Shown piece by piece: positions 1 through 6,048 of a stretch of DNA of 6,048 bases. Position 1 is the first letter of the stretch. Each line of letters starts with the position of its first letter. A program made the translations under genes and the position numbers. This stretch comes from Nitrospira lenta (GTDB lineage Bacteria; Nitrospirota; Nitrospiria; Nitrospirales; Nitrospiraceae), in the NCBI GenBank assembly GCA_945906715.1, contig CAMDRK010000167.1, positions 1-6,048 of the forward strand. Reading direction: 5' to 3'. Below the pieces are notes generated by a model. It was not told the DNA's origin, did not search any database, and was given only the letters and a program-made list of their open reading frames with translations.

Positions 1-1424
1 TCGTCTCTCGCCGATGGAATCCCGTAGCGCTTGCACTTTTCCCAGAGGGCCTTGCGCGAGAGACCGAGAATCTTTGCGCCGGTCGTGCGGCTGCCGTCCA
101 CTCGCTCCAACACCGACACAATATATTCTTTCTCGAACTGTTCCCGCGCCGTCGCCAGCGAAGTCAGCGGGCGCTCCTCGCGCTTTTGCCCCGTCAACCC
201 TTCGCTACAGAATCCGCACGATTCTTGTGGCTTCCCACCCGTATAGGGACAGGATTGGAACCCGCACAGGTCTGACGGCTGCACCGCTTCACGATCCCGC
301 CCCAACGCCACCGCACGTTCGACCATGTTCTCCAACTCCCGCACGTTCCCCGGAAAAGAATAGCGCAGGAAGAGCTCCCGCGACTGAGAAGAAAACCCTT
401 TCAAGGTCTTATTCATCTTACCGGAACAGGTCTTCAGTACATGCTCGGCAATAACCATGATATCGTCCTGCCGTTGACGCAGCGGAGGAATCACGATCTG
501 CACAACATTGAGCCGATAAAACAGATCCTCTCGAAACCGCCCCTGAGAGACTTCCTTCCGCAAGTCTTTCTGGGTGGCGCACACCAGGCGCACGTCGACA
601 TCGATCTTGTCGTTCCCCCCGACGCGCTCAAACTGCCGTTCCTGGAGCACCCGCAACAATTTCACCTGAACAACTGGCGAGATCTCTCCGATCTCATCGA
701 GAAACAACGTGCCTCGATGGGCCAGCTCAAACCGCCCACGCCGTTGTCGTACCGCCCCGGTGAACGCCCCCTTCTCATGGCCGAACAGTTCCGCCTCCAA
801 TAGGGTTTCCGGAAGCGCCGCACAACTCACTTTGATCAAGGGGTACTGGCTTCTGGCGCTGTTTTGATGGATGGCATTCGCAACCAGCTCCTTGCCGGTT
901 CCGCTCTCTCCAAAAATCAGCGTCGTCGATTCCGTTCCTGCCACCAGCTTGATCTTCTCAAGCACGGCCCGCATTTGATTGTTCGCTCCGAGAATCCCCC
1001 CAAAACTGAACTTATCTTCCAGCGCGGCTTTAAGATCCTGATTTTCTCGCCGTAAGAGCACGACGCGGCCCACCCGCTCGACGATCAACAGCAATTCATC
1101 CATTTGGAACGGTTTCGTGACATAGTCGAATGCGCCGAGCTTCATGGCGCCGACTGCCGTTTCCACCGATCCGTGGGCGGTAATCATCACAACCTCTGGG
1201 GGGGACGACTGCTCTTTGGCCGTTGTGAGCACCGTAAGCCCGTCCGCACCAGGCAGGCGCAGATCGGTGATCACCAGATCGAATGGCCGTTGGCGGATGG
1301 CGGCAATCCCTTCCGTCCCGGATGCGGCCGCTTCAACATCATGGCCGATCGCCGCAAACGCATCGACCATCGACAGCCGCATCAGCGGCTCGTCATCGAC
1401 CAGTAGGATCTTCAGCCCCTTCAT
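1..1424 (-). CDS. NtrC-family sigma-54-dependent response regulator (REC-AAA+-Fis HTH), 3' end cut by window edge
   Basis: This is a cytoplasmic DNA-binding response regulator that, when phosphorylated, should use ATP hydrolysis to open sigma-54 RNA polymerase promoters. I translated 474 codons; the frame stays open to base 1, so the stop lies just outside. Residues 1-120 are a receiver domain: acidic pocket D10/D11, phosphoacceptor D54 (VITDLRLPG), T82 and K104. Residues 140-375 are the AAA+ domain: Walker A GESGTGKE at 172-179, the sigma-54 contact loop GAFTGA at 219-224, Walker B TLFLDE at 239-244, arginine-finger region FREDLFYRLNV at 297-307, and sensor II FPGNVRELEN at 357-366. A Fis-type helix-turn-helix occupies about 445-470 (TTGAKILGLSRKALWEK). 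Only a few residues should be missing. The ATG overlaps the kinase stop by 4 nt, marking the kinase as its partner. Unusual is a linker with C387, C392, C403 and C406. All activation motifs are intact, so it should be functional. Target promoters are unknown. Confidence 0.96.
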   Translation of the reverse strand, partial: MKGLKILLVDDEPLMRLSMVDAFAAIGHDVEAAASGTEGIAAIRQRPFDLVITDLRLPGADGLTVLTTAKEQSSPPEVVMITAHGSVETAVGAMKLGAFDYVTKPFQMDELLLIVERVGRVVLLRRENQDLKAALEDKFSFGGILGANNQMRAVLEKIKLVAGTESTTLIFGESGTGKELVANAIHQNSARSQYPLIKVSCAALPETLLEAELFGHEKGAFTGAVRQRRGRFELAHRGTLFLDEIGEISPVVQVKLLRVLQERQFERVGGNDKIDVDVRLVCATQKDLRKEVSQGRFREDLFYRLNVVQIVIPPLRQRQDDIMVIAEHVLKTCSGKMNKTLKGFSSQSRELFLRYSFPGNVRELENMVERAVALGRDREAVQPSDLCGFQSCPYTGGKPQESCGFCSEGLTGQKREERPLTSLATAREQFEKEYIVSVLERVDGSRTTGAKILGLSRKALWEKCKRYGIPSARD

Positions 1425-4400
1425 GACACCCTCTCCACCGACGAACGATCCCGGGAAACAGGAAGACAGAGCGTAAAGGTCGTCCCCTTCCCGACTTCGC
1501 TGTCCACCAGGATCTTTCCTCCATGACGCTCGACGATGCCCAGACTGACCGACAGGCCGAGACCGGTTCCTTCACCTTCGCGCTTGGTCGTAAAGAAGGG
1601 ATCGAAAATCCTCGGCAGAACAGCCGGGGGAATACCCGATCCTGTGTCGCGGACTTCGATCAGACAGACTCCTTCGACCACAGACGTCTTGATCGACAAG
1701 ACTCCTCCCTCTGACATCGCTTGGACCGCATTCAATACCAGGTTCATCAGCACCTGCTCGATCATATGCCGATCGACCATGGCAGTCGGCAGTCCCTGAC
1801 CGAATCCCGTTTCCAACACAATTCGGTTCGGGGCAAAGAGATGCGTCGTCAAGACCAACACCCGATCGACGACGTGATTGATCTCCGTGAGCGCAAACTC
1901 CGGCTCATGCTGCTGGGAGAAATCGAGGAGTTGCCGAACGATCTTCTGCACACGCTGCACACCCTCTTCCATCGACACCCGATATTCTTCTTGCCGGCTC
2001 GGCGACAGCGTCCCCTTCCGCAAATTGTAGAGGCAGTTGAGGATGCCCCCCAGGGGATTGTTGATTTCGTGGGCGACCCCGGCTGCCAGCCTTCCGACCG
2101 AAGCCAGTTTTTCAGAGTTCCTGATCCGCTGCTCCAGCTTCTTGGTCTCGGTCATATCACGCGCGATGCCCAGCACACCCAAAATCGTTCCCTCGACTCC
2201 CTGCAGCGGGGAGACACTGACCATCACAGCCCTTGGTTCCCCCGTACGAGTGAGCACTTCAACCTCATAGACCTGCTTTGCACCGATATCCAGGGTGCTC
2301 TTGAGCCGTTTCCCTCGATGACGTTTGGAAAGAAGGGCGAGATAGGGCCGTCCAAGGAGGTCGTCTTTCCGGTAGCCCCATGCTTCGACCTTGCTGTTGA
2401 CGTAGGTGAACCGTTGTTCTGTATCGAGGGTATAAATGACATCGTTGGCATTCTCGAGCAAGTTTTCAAGGTACTGTTTGGTCTCTTCAATTTCGCGCGT
2501 GCGCTCTCGGACCTTATATTCCAGCTCTTCCCGGTACGTCTCCAGCTGTCGTTCCAGCCGCTTCCGGTCGGTAATATCCCGCAACTGCACCATCACCATC
2601 AGTTGATCGGCTGCTCCGACCAGAATTAAGTCCATTTCCGCCGGAATTTCCAGTCCGCCTGCATCGCGTACCATGATTTCCTGGGTGGATACTTTCCGCT
2701 GGTCCGCCACGATGTCGTTCAGCCATCCGCGCAACGAATCGTGATAACCGGGCAGAACGACTTCGAGCAGACTGCGGCCGACCACGTCCGCCTCGGCATA
2801 CCCCAGCGCCTGCTCCTCACGTTTATTGACGGCGACGATCATGCCGCCGGAATTCACCATAAAGACCGAGTCCGCCACCAAGTCGAACAAGGATTTGTAC
2901 CGCTCCTGCGAAGCCACGAGCTGTTGCGTCCGCTCCGACACGGACTGTTCGAGCTTCGCCGTGTATTCCTGCAGTTGCTGCTCAAGCCGGCGCCGCTCGG
3001 TCACATCGCGCACAAAAGCGCGCGAGTGAACCAGCCCGCCCCGCTCTTGATCGATCAGCGCCGTCGCGTGAATCTCCACATCGATCGGGTGACCATCTTT
3101 GGCCAGAAACACCGTCTCCATCGTACTGCGCCCCTGCGCCATCAACCGTTCCAAATATTGCAAGACGAGCGGCTCCTGGCCGCGCGGCACGAGATCCCAC
3201 AGCTTCATCGACAGCATCTCATCGAGGCTGTATTTCAACTTCTCGATCCCCGTCTTGTTCACATGGACGAACCGGCCGTTCCGGTTCAATTGATAGATCA
3301 TCTCCGGGGAATGCTCGATCAAATCGCGAAATTTTTCTTCCAATCGACGCACATCGACCACGCGCTGTTCGATCTGCCCAAACGACCGTTGGAGATTCTC
3401 CGCCATCTGGTTGAATGCATCGGCAAGCCCTTCAATCTCATCGCCGGTCTTCAGCTCCAGGCGGCGGTCCAATCGCCCACCTCCGATTTCACGCACCCCA
3501 TCGTGTAACACTTGAATCGGGCGAGCGATCCGGCGCGCGACGAACAACCCTGTCCCCCACAACACAGCCAGCACGAGCAATCCATAGAGCAACACTTTCG
3601 CCACAAGTTCGGCGAGCGGCGCATAGGTCTCCTGTGGATCCTGCCGCACCACAGTGATCCACTGATGTCCCCCCAGACTCCCCGTAGATAAACTTTCGCC
3701 GAATCGGACCGGCGCAAACCCGATCAACGCGTTTTGGCTCCCATGCGAATCGTCTGCGGCGACTGTCCAACCGGCCTTCAGCCCATCGAGGGCACGGATC
3801 AACTCGGGCTTCATCGAATGCTCTTCCGGAGCCAGGACCGGACAAATCACCGGCACGCCATCGGAGCTGAACAACATCGCGTGGCCGGTGGCGCCAACGG
3901 TAATCTCCGCAATCGCATGAAAAATCGTGTCCCGGCGCAACAGAATGGTGACTGCCCCGATCACCGTTCCCTTGGTATCGTCCAGGATGGGTTCCGCCAC
4001 CACGGCCACATGGGTTCCAACCGCTGGATCGAAAGCGATCTCGCTCACATAGCCCTTGAGACTTCCCCCCTTCACCACCACTTGCCACCACGGCGTCGCC
4101 CCGTAAAAGTACTCCACTTGCGGGATAGAACTGAGCACCAGCGCCCCTTGCTGGTCGGTCACCAGAATCCCGACATAGTCTGATTTACGGATGTCGTGCC
4201 ACCGGATGAGATAGTCGGTGGCGATGCGATTGATGAAGAGGGGAAATTCGCTTTGGCGATCCCGCTTGCGCCATCGCTGCTGCCAATCCTTGATCATGCT
4301 CTGGATGAGTTGCGCATCCTTTCCCTCGTACGTGCGGTTGGCTTCGGTGACGGCGGTGCGGAGAAAGGGGGCCGTGCCAAGCTGCTGAGCCTCGTTCATC

Positions 4401-4600
4401 CCGCGGCTGACCTGCATTTCGATGCGGCGAGCGGCTTCGACGGCGGCTTCCTTGAAATTAGCGCCGGTGATTTCGCGAAGCGCGCGCCGCTCCTCGACAT
4501 AGGTGAGCGCAAGCAGAAGGGTCAGGGGCAGAAGTCCGACCAGCACGATCGCCGTGATGATTTTCCGCTGGAGACTATGAGACCGACTCCAGAGTGTCAT
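1421..4600 (-). CDS. Membrane sensor histidine kinase: Cache-like sensor, HAMP, three PAS, HisKA, HATPase_c
   Basis: This is an inner-membrane sensor kinase that should autophosphorylate on histidine and pass the phosphate to the regulator encoded directly downstream. Numbering is from ATG 4600 (1059 residues). TM1 is about 14-35. An extracytoplasmic region of about 300 residues resembles a double Cache domain (strand pattern around YVGILVTDQQGALVLSS). TM2 is about 335-354 and HAMP about 355-406. PAS domains lie at about 422-537, 566-679 and 708-821, the first two each followed by a similar charged helical linker. HisKA has H844 in VAHEINNPLGG. HATPase_c has N-box N953/N957, G1 DTGSGIP at 985-991, F-box FDPFFT at 999-1004 and G2 GTGLGLS near 1011-1017. 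The H-box type and linked regulator fit the NtrB/AtoS/ZraS-like kinase group. There is no C-terminal receiver, so it is not a hybrid kinase. A TTG at 4627 in the same frame would add nine residues but has no clear ribosome binding site; the ATG has GGAG seven nucleotides upstream. The ligand is not predictable here. Confidence 0.95.
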   Translation of the reverse strand: MTLWSRSHSLQRKIITAIVLVGLLPLTLLLALTYVEERRALREITGANFKEAAVEAARRIEMQVSRGMNEAQQLGTAPFLRTAVTEANRTYEGKDAQLIQSMIKDWQQRWRKRDRQSEFPLFINRIATDYLIRWHDIRKSDYVGILVTDQQGALVLSSIPQVEYFYGATPWWQVVVKGGSLKGYVSEIAFDPAVGTHVAVVAEPILDDTKGTVIGAVTILLRRDTIFHAIAEITVGATGHAMLFSSDGVPVICPVLAPEEHSMKPELIRALDGLKAGWTVAADDSHGSQNALIGFAPVRFGESLSTGSLGGHQWITVVRQDPQETYAPLAELVAKVLLYGLLVLAVLWGTGLFVARRIARPIQVLHDGVREIGGGRLDRRLELKTGDEIEGLADAFNQMAENLQRSFGQIEQRVVDVRRLEEKFRDLIEHSPEMIYQLNRNGRFVHVNKTGIEKLKYSLDEMLSMKLWDLVPRGQEPLVLQYLERLMAQGRSTMETVFLAKDGHPIDVEIHATALIDQERGGLVHSRAFVRDVTERRRLEQQLQEYTAKLEQSVSERTQQLVASQERYKSLFDLVADSVFMVNSGGMIVAVNKREEQALGYAEADVVGRSLLEVVLPGYHDSLRGWLNDIVADQRKVSTQEIMVRDAGGLEIPAEMDLILVGAADQLMVMVQLRDITDRKRLERQLETYREELEYKVRERTREIEETKQYLENLLENANDVIYTLDTEQRFTYVNSKVEAWGYRKDDLLGRPYLALLSKRHRGKRLKSTLDIGAKQVYEVEVLTRTGEPRAVMVSVSPLQGVEGTILGVLGIARDMTETKKLEQRIRNSEKLASVGRLAAGVAHEINNPLGGILNCLYNLRKGTLSPSRQEEYRVSMEEGVQRVQKIVRQLLDFSQQHEPEFALTEINHVVDRVLVLTTHLFAPNRIVLETGFGQGLPTAMVDRHMIEQVLMNLVLNAVQAMSEGGVLSIKTSVVEGVCLIEVRDTGSGIPPAVLPRIFDPFFTTKREGEGTGLGLSVSLGIVERHGGKILVDSEVGKGTTFTLCLPVSRDRSSVERVS
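1430..1436 (-). promoter_or_regulatory. Ribosome binding site of the response regulator, inside the kinase 3' end
   Basis: The minus strand reads GGAGAGG here, with GGAG eight nucleotides before the ATG at 1424-1422. The site lies inside the last codons of the upstream kinase, and the kinase stop overlaps the regulator start as ATGA. The arrangement supports this start and suggests coupled translation of kinase and regulator. The site is seen directly; the coupling is inferred. Confidence 0.7.
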
Positions 4601-4607
4601 GGCGGTG

Positions 4608-4611
4608 CTCC
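4608..4611 (-). promoter_or_regulatory. Ribosome binding site (GGAG) that decides the kinase start
   Basis: GGAG on the minus strand lies seven nucleotides before the ATG at 4600-4598. The alternative TTG at 4627-4625 is preceded by CTTCAGCGGT, with no convincing Shine-Dalgarno sequence. This favours the ATG start and makes the kinase nine residues shorter than the longest reading frame. Confidence 0.6.
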
Positions 4612-4653
4612 GAGCAGGATGCGACAAACCGCTGAAGCGTAGCTCGCACGAAT

Positions 4654-4691
4654 AAGAGCGTATGGCTAATGGCTATACGCCATAGGCTCTT
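4654..4691 (-). terminator. Probable terminator or attenuator hairpin between secF and the kinase gene
   Basis: An inverted repeat has arms AAGAGC-G-TATGGC and GCCATA-G-GCTCTT (plus-strand reading): 12 pairs with one G-G mismatch in plus-strand terms, around a 12-nt loop. It begins 12 nt after the secF stop at 4704. On the minus strand the stem is followed by a weak T-rich run (TTATT), and on the plus strand by TTTT, so it is not an ideal intrinsic terminator in the gene direction. The position directly behind secF suggests it ends or reduces transcription of the secDF operon before the two-component genes. The loop carries a tandem repeat and permits an alternative fold. Confidence 0.55.
4662..4675. 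repeat. Tandem 7-bp repeat, ATGGCTA twice, inside the hairpin
   Basis: Two exact adjacent copies of ATGGCTA occupy 4662-4668 and 4669-4675. They overlap the left arm and loop of the post-secF hairpin. Such a duplication could arise by replication slippage at the hairpin, or it could be part of a dispersed intergenic repeat. Only one occurrence is visible in this window, so a repeat family cannot be shown from here. Confidence 0.6.
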
Positions 4692-4703
4692 TTCGTCGGA
4701 CGC

Positions 4704-5621
4704 CTAACTCCCCTTCAACATCCGCCCGGATGCTCCAGGCCAGAGCAACAGCAACGGACTTGCGACGAAGATGGAAGAATAGGTTCCGAAAATCACGCCC
4801 CCCAACAGGGCCAGAGAAAAGTCGTGCAACACCTCTCCGCCCGCCAGCGTCAGAGGAATCAACACCAACACAACGGTCAAACTGGTGACGATCGTGCGAC
4901 TCAAGACTTGGTTGACCGCATTGTTAATAATCGTCTCCTCAGTCTCCCGCCGGCGCATTCGCAGATTTTCTCTGATACGGTCGAACACGACGACCGTGTC
5001 CGTCATCGAATAGCCGGCTAACGTCAGCAAGGCCGTCACGACGAGCAGGGTAATTTCCTTGTCCAAGAGATAAAAGGCGCCCAACACCGCCAACACGTCA
5101 TGAAAGGTCGCCAAGGCCGCGGCAATACCGAACCGAAGCTCGAACCTCGCCGCGACGTAGAGAATGATCCCGGCAAAGGAAATGACGATCGCAATGAGGG
5201 CATCCTCTTGAAGTTTACTCCCGATGGTCGGTCCGATTTCCGTGCTGGAATCGACCACGAAATGGTTCGAGGAAAACTCCTTCGTAAAGACCGCCACGAC
5301 CCGATCAGCGATTTTTTCCTCGATCGTTGTCGACGCCTTCAGACGGATCAGAAGCTTGTTATCCTGACCAAACTCTTGCAACTCGGCATTGCCAAGGCCG
5401 TTCGCCTCCAAGACTTTTCTCGCCTCGTCGATCCGGATCGGTTGGTCGAACTTCAACTGCACCGCAGTCCCGCCGGAGAAATCGATACCGAGGTTCGCCG
5501 CCCCCCTGCCGATCTGAATGAGCGCCACAAGTCCCAGTACCACCATGATACCGGAAAAGAGAAAGGCCCAACGGCGCTTCCCCATGAAATCAATACTAGT
5601 TTTCCCAAGAATCTCTAACAT
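4704..5621 (-). CDS. secF: Protein translocase subunit SecF
   Basis: SecF is an inner-membrane subunit that, with SecD, uses the proton-motive force to assist SecYEG/SecA-driven protein export. The 305-residue length is normal for a stand-alone SecF. There is an N-terminal membrane segment at about 18-37, then the family signature GIDFSGGT at 45-52 opening the periplasmic P1 domain (to about 138). Five further membrane segments follow in about 139-292. The conserved TM4 stretch LAGYSMTDTVVVFDRIREN is at 201-219, including D208 and D214, with R215, R217 and R221 on the cytoplasmic side. The ATG at 5621 is preceded by AAGGAG (5627-5632) at five nucleotides, and it starts 15 nt after the secD stop, so the two genes are one operon. 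Nothing appears truncated. Function rests on the well-known family; identification is secure. Confidence 0.98.
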   Translation of the reverse strand: MLEILGKTSIDFMGKRRWAFLFSGIMVVLGLVALIQIGRGAANLGIDFSGGTAVQLKFDQPIRIDEARKVLEANGLGNAELQEFGQDNKLLIRLKASTTIEEKIADRVVAVFTKEFSSNHFVVDSSTEIGPTIGSKLQEDALIAIVISFAGIILYVAARFELRFGIAAALATFHDVLAVLGAFYLLDKEITLLVVTALLTLAGYSMTDTVVVFDRIRENLRMRRRETEETIINNAVNQVLSRTIVTSLTVVLVLIPLTLAGGEVLHDFSLALLGGVIFGTYSSIFVASPLLLLWPGASGRMLKGS

Positions 5622-5636
5622 GCCGGCTCCTTCGAA

Positions 5637-6048
5637 CTAGATGCTTAACTGTCCCACTTTGTGTCGTTGATTCAAAAGGTCAAAAATGACCTTGGTGCCG
5701 ATCAATGCCGTAAACAGATTGATCCCGATTCCGAGACACAAGGTTACGGCAAACCCTTTGATCGGCCCCGTACCGAAGAGGAATAGCGCCACCCCCGTGA
5801 TCAGGGTGGTCACGTGAGAGTCGACAATCGTCAGCAGCGCCTTGTCATATCCCCCGTCCACCGCCAGACGAACCGCTTTCCCCAGCCGCAACTCTTCACG
5901 AATACGCTCAAAAATTAAGACGTTTGAGTCGACGCCCATCCCAATCGTGAGCACGATTCCGGCGATCCCCGGCAAGGTCAGCGTGGCATTCAGCGCAGAC
6001 AGGGCTCCGATCAGACACAAGAGGTTGAGCATCAGCGCAAAATCGGCA
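5637..6048 (-). CDS. secD: Protein translocase subunit SecD, C-terminal part only (5' part beyond window)
   Basis: The last 136 residues of SecD are visible, running in from the right edge at ADFALMLNLL. SecD is the larger partner of SecF; its big periplasmic P1 domain, which grips emerging substrates, lies outside the window. What is seen is the C-terminal membrane half. It includes the TM4 family motif LPGIAGIVLTIGMGVDSNV and then FERIREELRLGK, a cytoplasmic Arg/Glu-rich loop. Two more hydrophobic segments follow (about ITGVALFLFGTGPIKGF and LCLGIGINLFTALIG), and the tail ends in GQLSI, as SecD proteins often end in a similar LSI. The membrane-embedded Asp of the VDSN motif is kept, although the more usual form is AVDANV. 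An internal ATG at 6032 is not the true start, because homology continues upstream of it. The secF gene follows after 15 nt. Confidence 0.97.
   Translation of the reverse strand, partial: ADFALMLNLLCLIGALSALNATLTLPGIAGIVLTIGMGVDSNVLIFERIREELRLGKAVRLAVDGGYDKALLTIVDSHVTTLITGVALFLFGTGPIKGFAVTLCLGIGINLFTALIGTKVIFDLLNQRHKVGQLSI

Noticed and set aside
1..20. A possible frameshift or truncation of the regulator at the window edge
   Set aside because: The frame is open without interruption from 1424 to base 1 and the Fis HTH is complete, so only the window boundary cuts it.
14..803. Plus-strand open frames opposite the response regulator
   Set aside because: The minus-strand reading has a complete NtrC-type domain set with all motifs. 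The plus-strand products are Pro/Arg/Ser-rich and without recognisable structure.
1721..3508. Long plus-strand open frames (1721-2629 and 2741-3508) opposite the kinase gene
   Set aside because: They lie wholly antisense to the well-supported kinase, their products are rich in His, Arg, Gln and Leu with no recognisable domain, and they look like complements of its conserved codons. They are shadow frames.
4601..4703. A possible sigma-54 promoter (GG-N10-GC) or sigma-70 promoter before the kinase
   Set aside because: TGGC elements are present in the hairpin on the minus strand, but the GC dinucleotide does not fall at the required spacing with a TTGC-like context. No convincing -35/-10 pair is visible.
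5100..5618. A 172-residue plus-strand frame opposite secF
   Set aside because: It covers the SecF coding sequence in antisense and gives a charged product resembling no family I know.

Overview
The window is chromosomal bacterial DNA, moderately GC-rich and densely coded. Every supported gene lies on the minus strand, so the window reads right to left: secD (3' end only) > secF > a membrane-bound PAS sensor histidine kinase > an NtrC-type sigma-54 response regulator that lacks only its last few codons. The split secD/secF pair, the NtrC-type two-component system with a multi-PAS kinase, and the base composition suggest a Gram-negative, environmental, sigma-54-using bacterium. A Nitrospirota (Nitrospira-like) or deltaproteobacterial-type lineage is my best guess, from general family resemblance and not from any search.

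Right part (6048-4704): the last 136 residues of SecD and the complete 305-residue SecF, separated by 15 nt that contain the secF ribosome binding site. Both are membrane subunits of the Sec translocon accessory complex, which uses the proton-motive force to help pull secreted proteins across the inner membrane. Centre (4703-4601): a roughly 100-nt gap holding a long imperfect hairpin, probably a terminator or attenuator behind secF, with a tandem 7-bp repeat inside it.

Left part (4600-1): a two-component operon. The kinase (1059 residues from the preferred ATG) has one membrane segment on each side of a large extracytoplasmic double-Cache-like sensor, then HAMP, three PAS domains joined by helical linkers, HisKA and HATPase_c. 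Its stop codon overlaps the regulator's start codon (ATGA), so the two are almost certainly a cognate, translationally coupled pair. The regulator has REC, AAA+ sigma-54 activation and Fis-type HTH parts with all key motifs intact. It also has an unusual four-cysteine cluster between the ATPase and the DNA-binding domain. The expected pathway is external or envelope ligand > kinase autophosphorylation > phospho-REC > sigma-54 promoter activation. Target genes cannot be read from this window.

I found no mobile element, CRISPR array, RNA gene or clearly novel multi-gene system. The most interesting points are the cysteine cluster in the regulator and the hairpin with alternative folds after secF.
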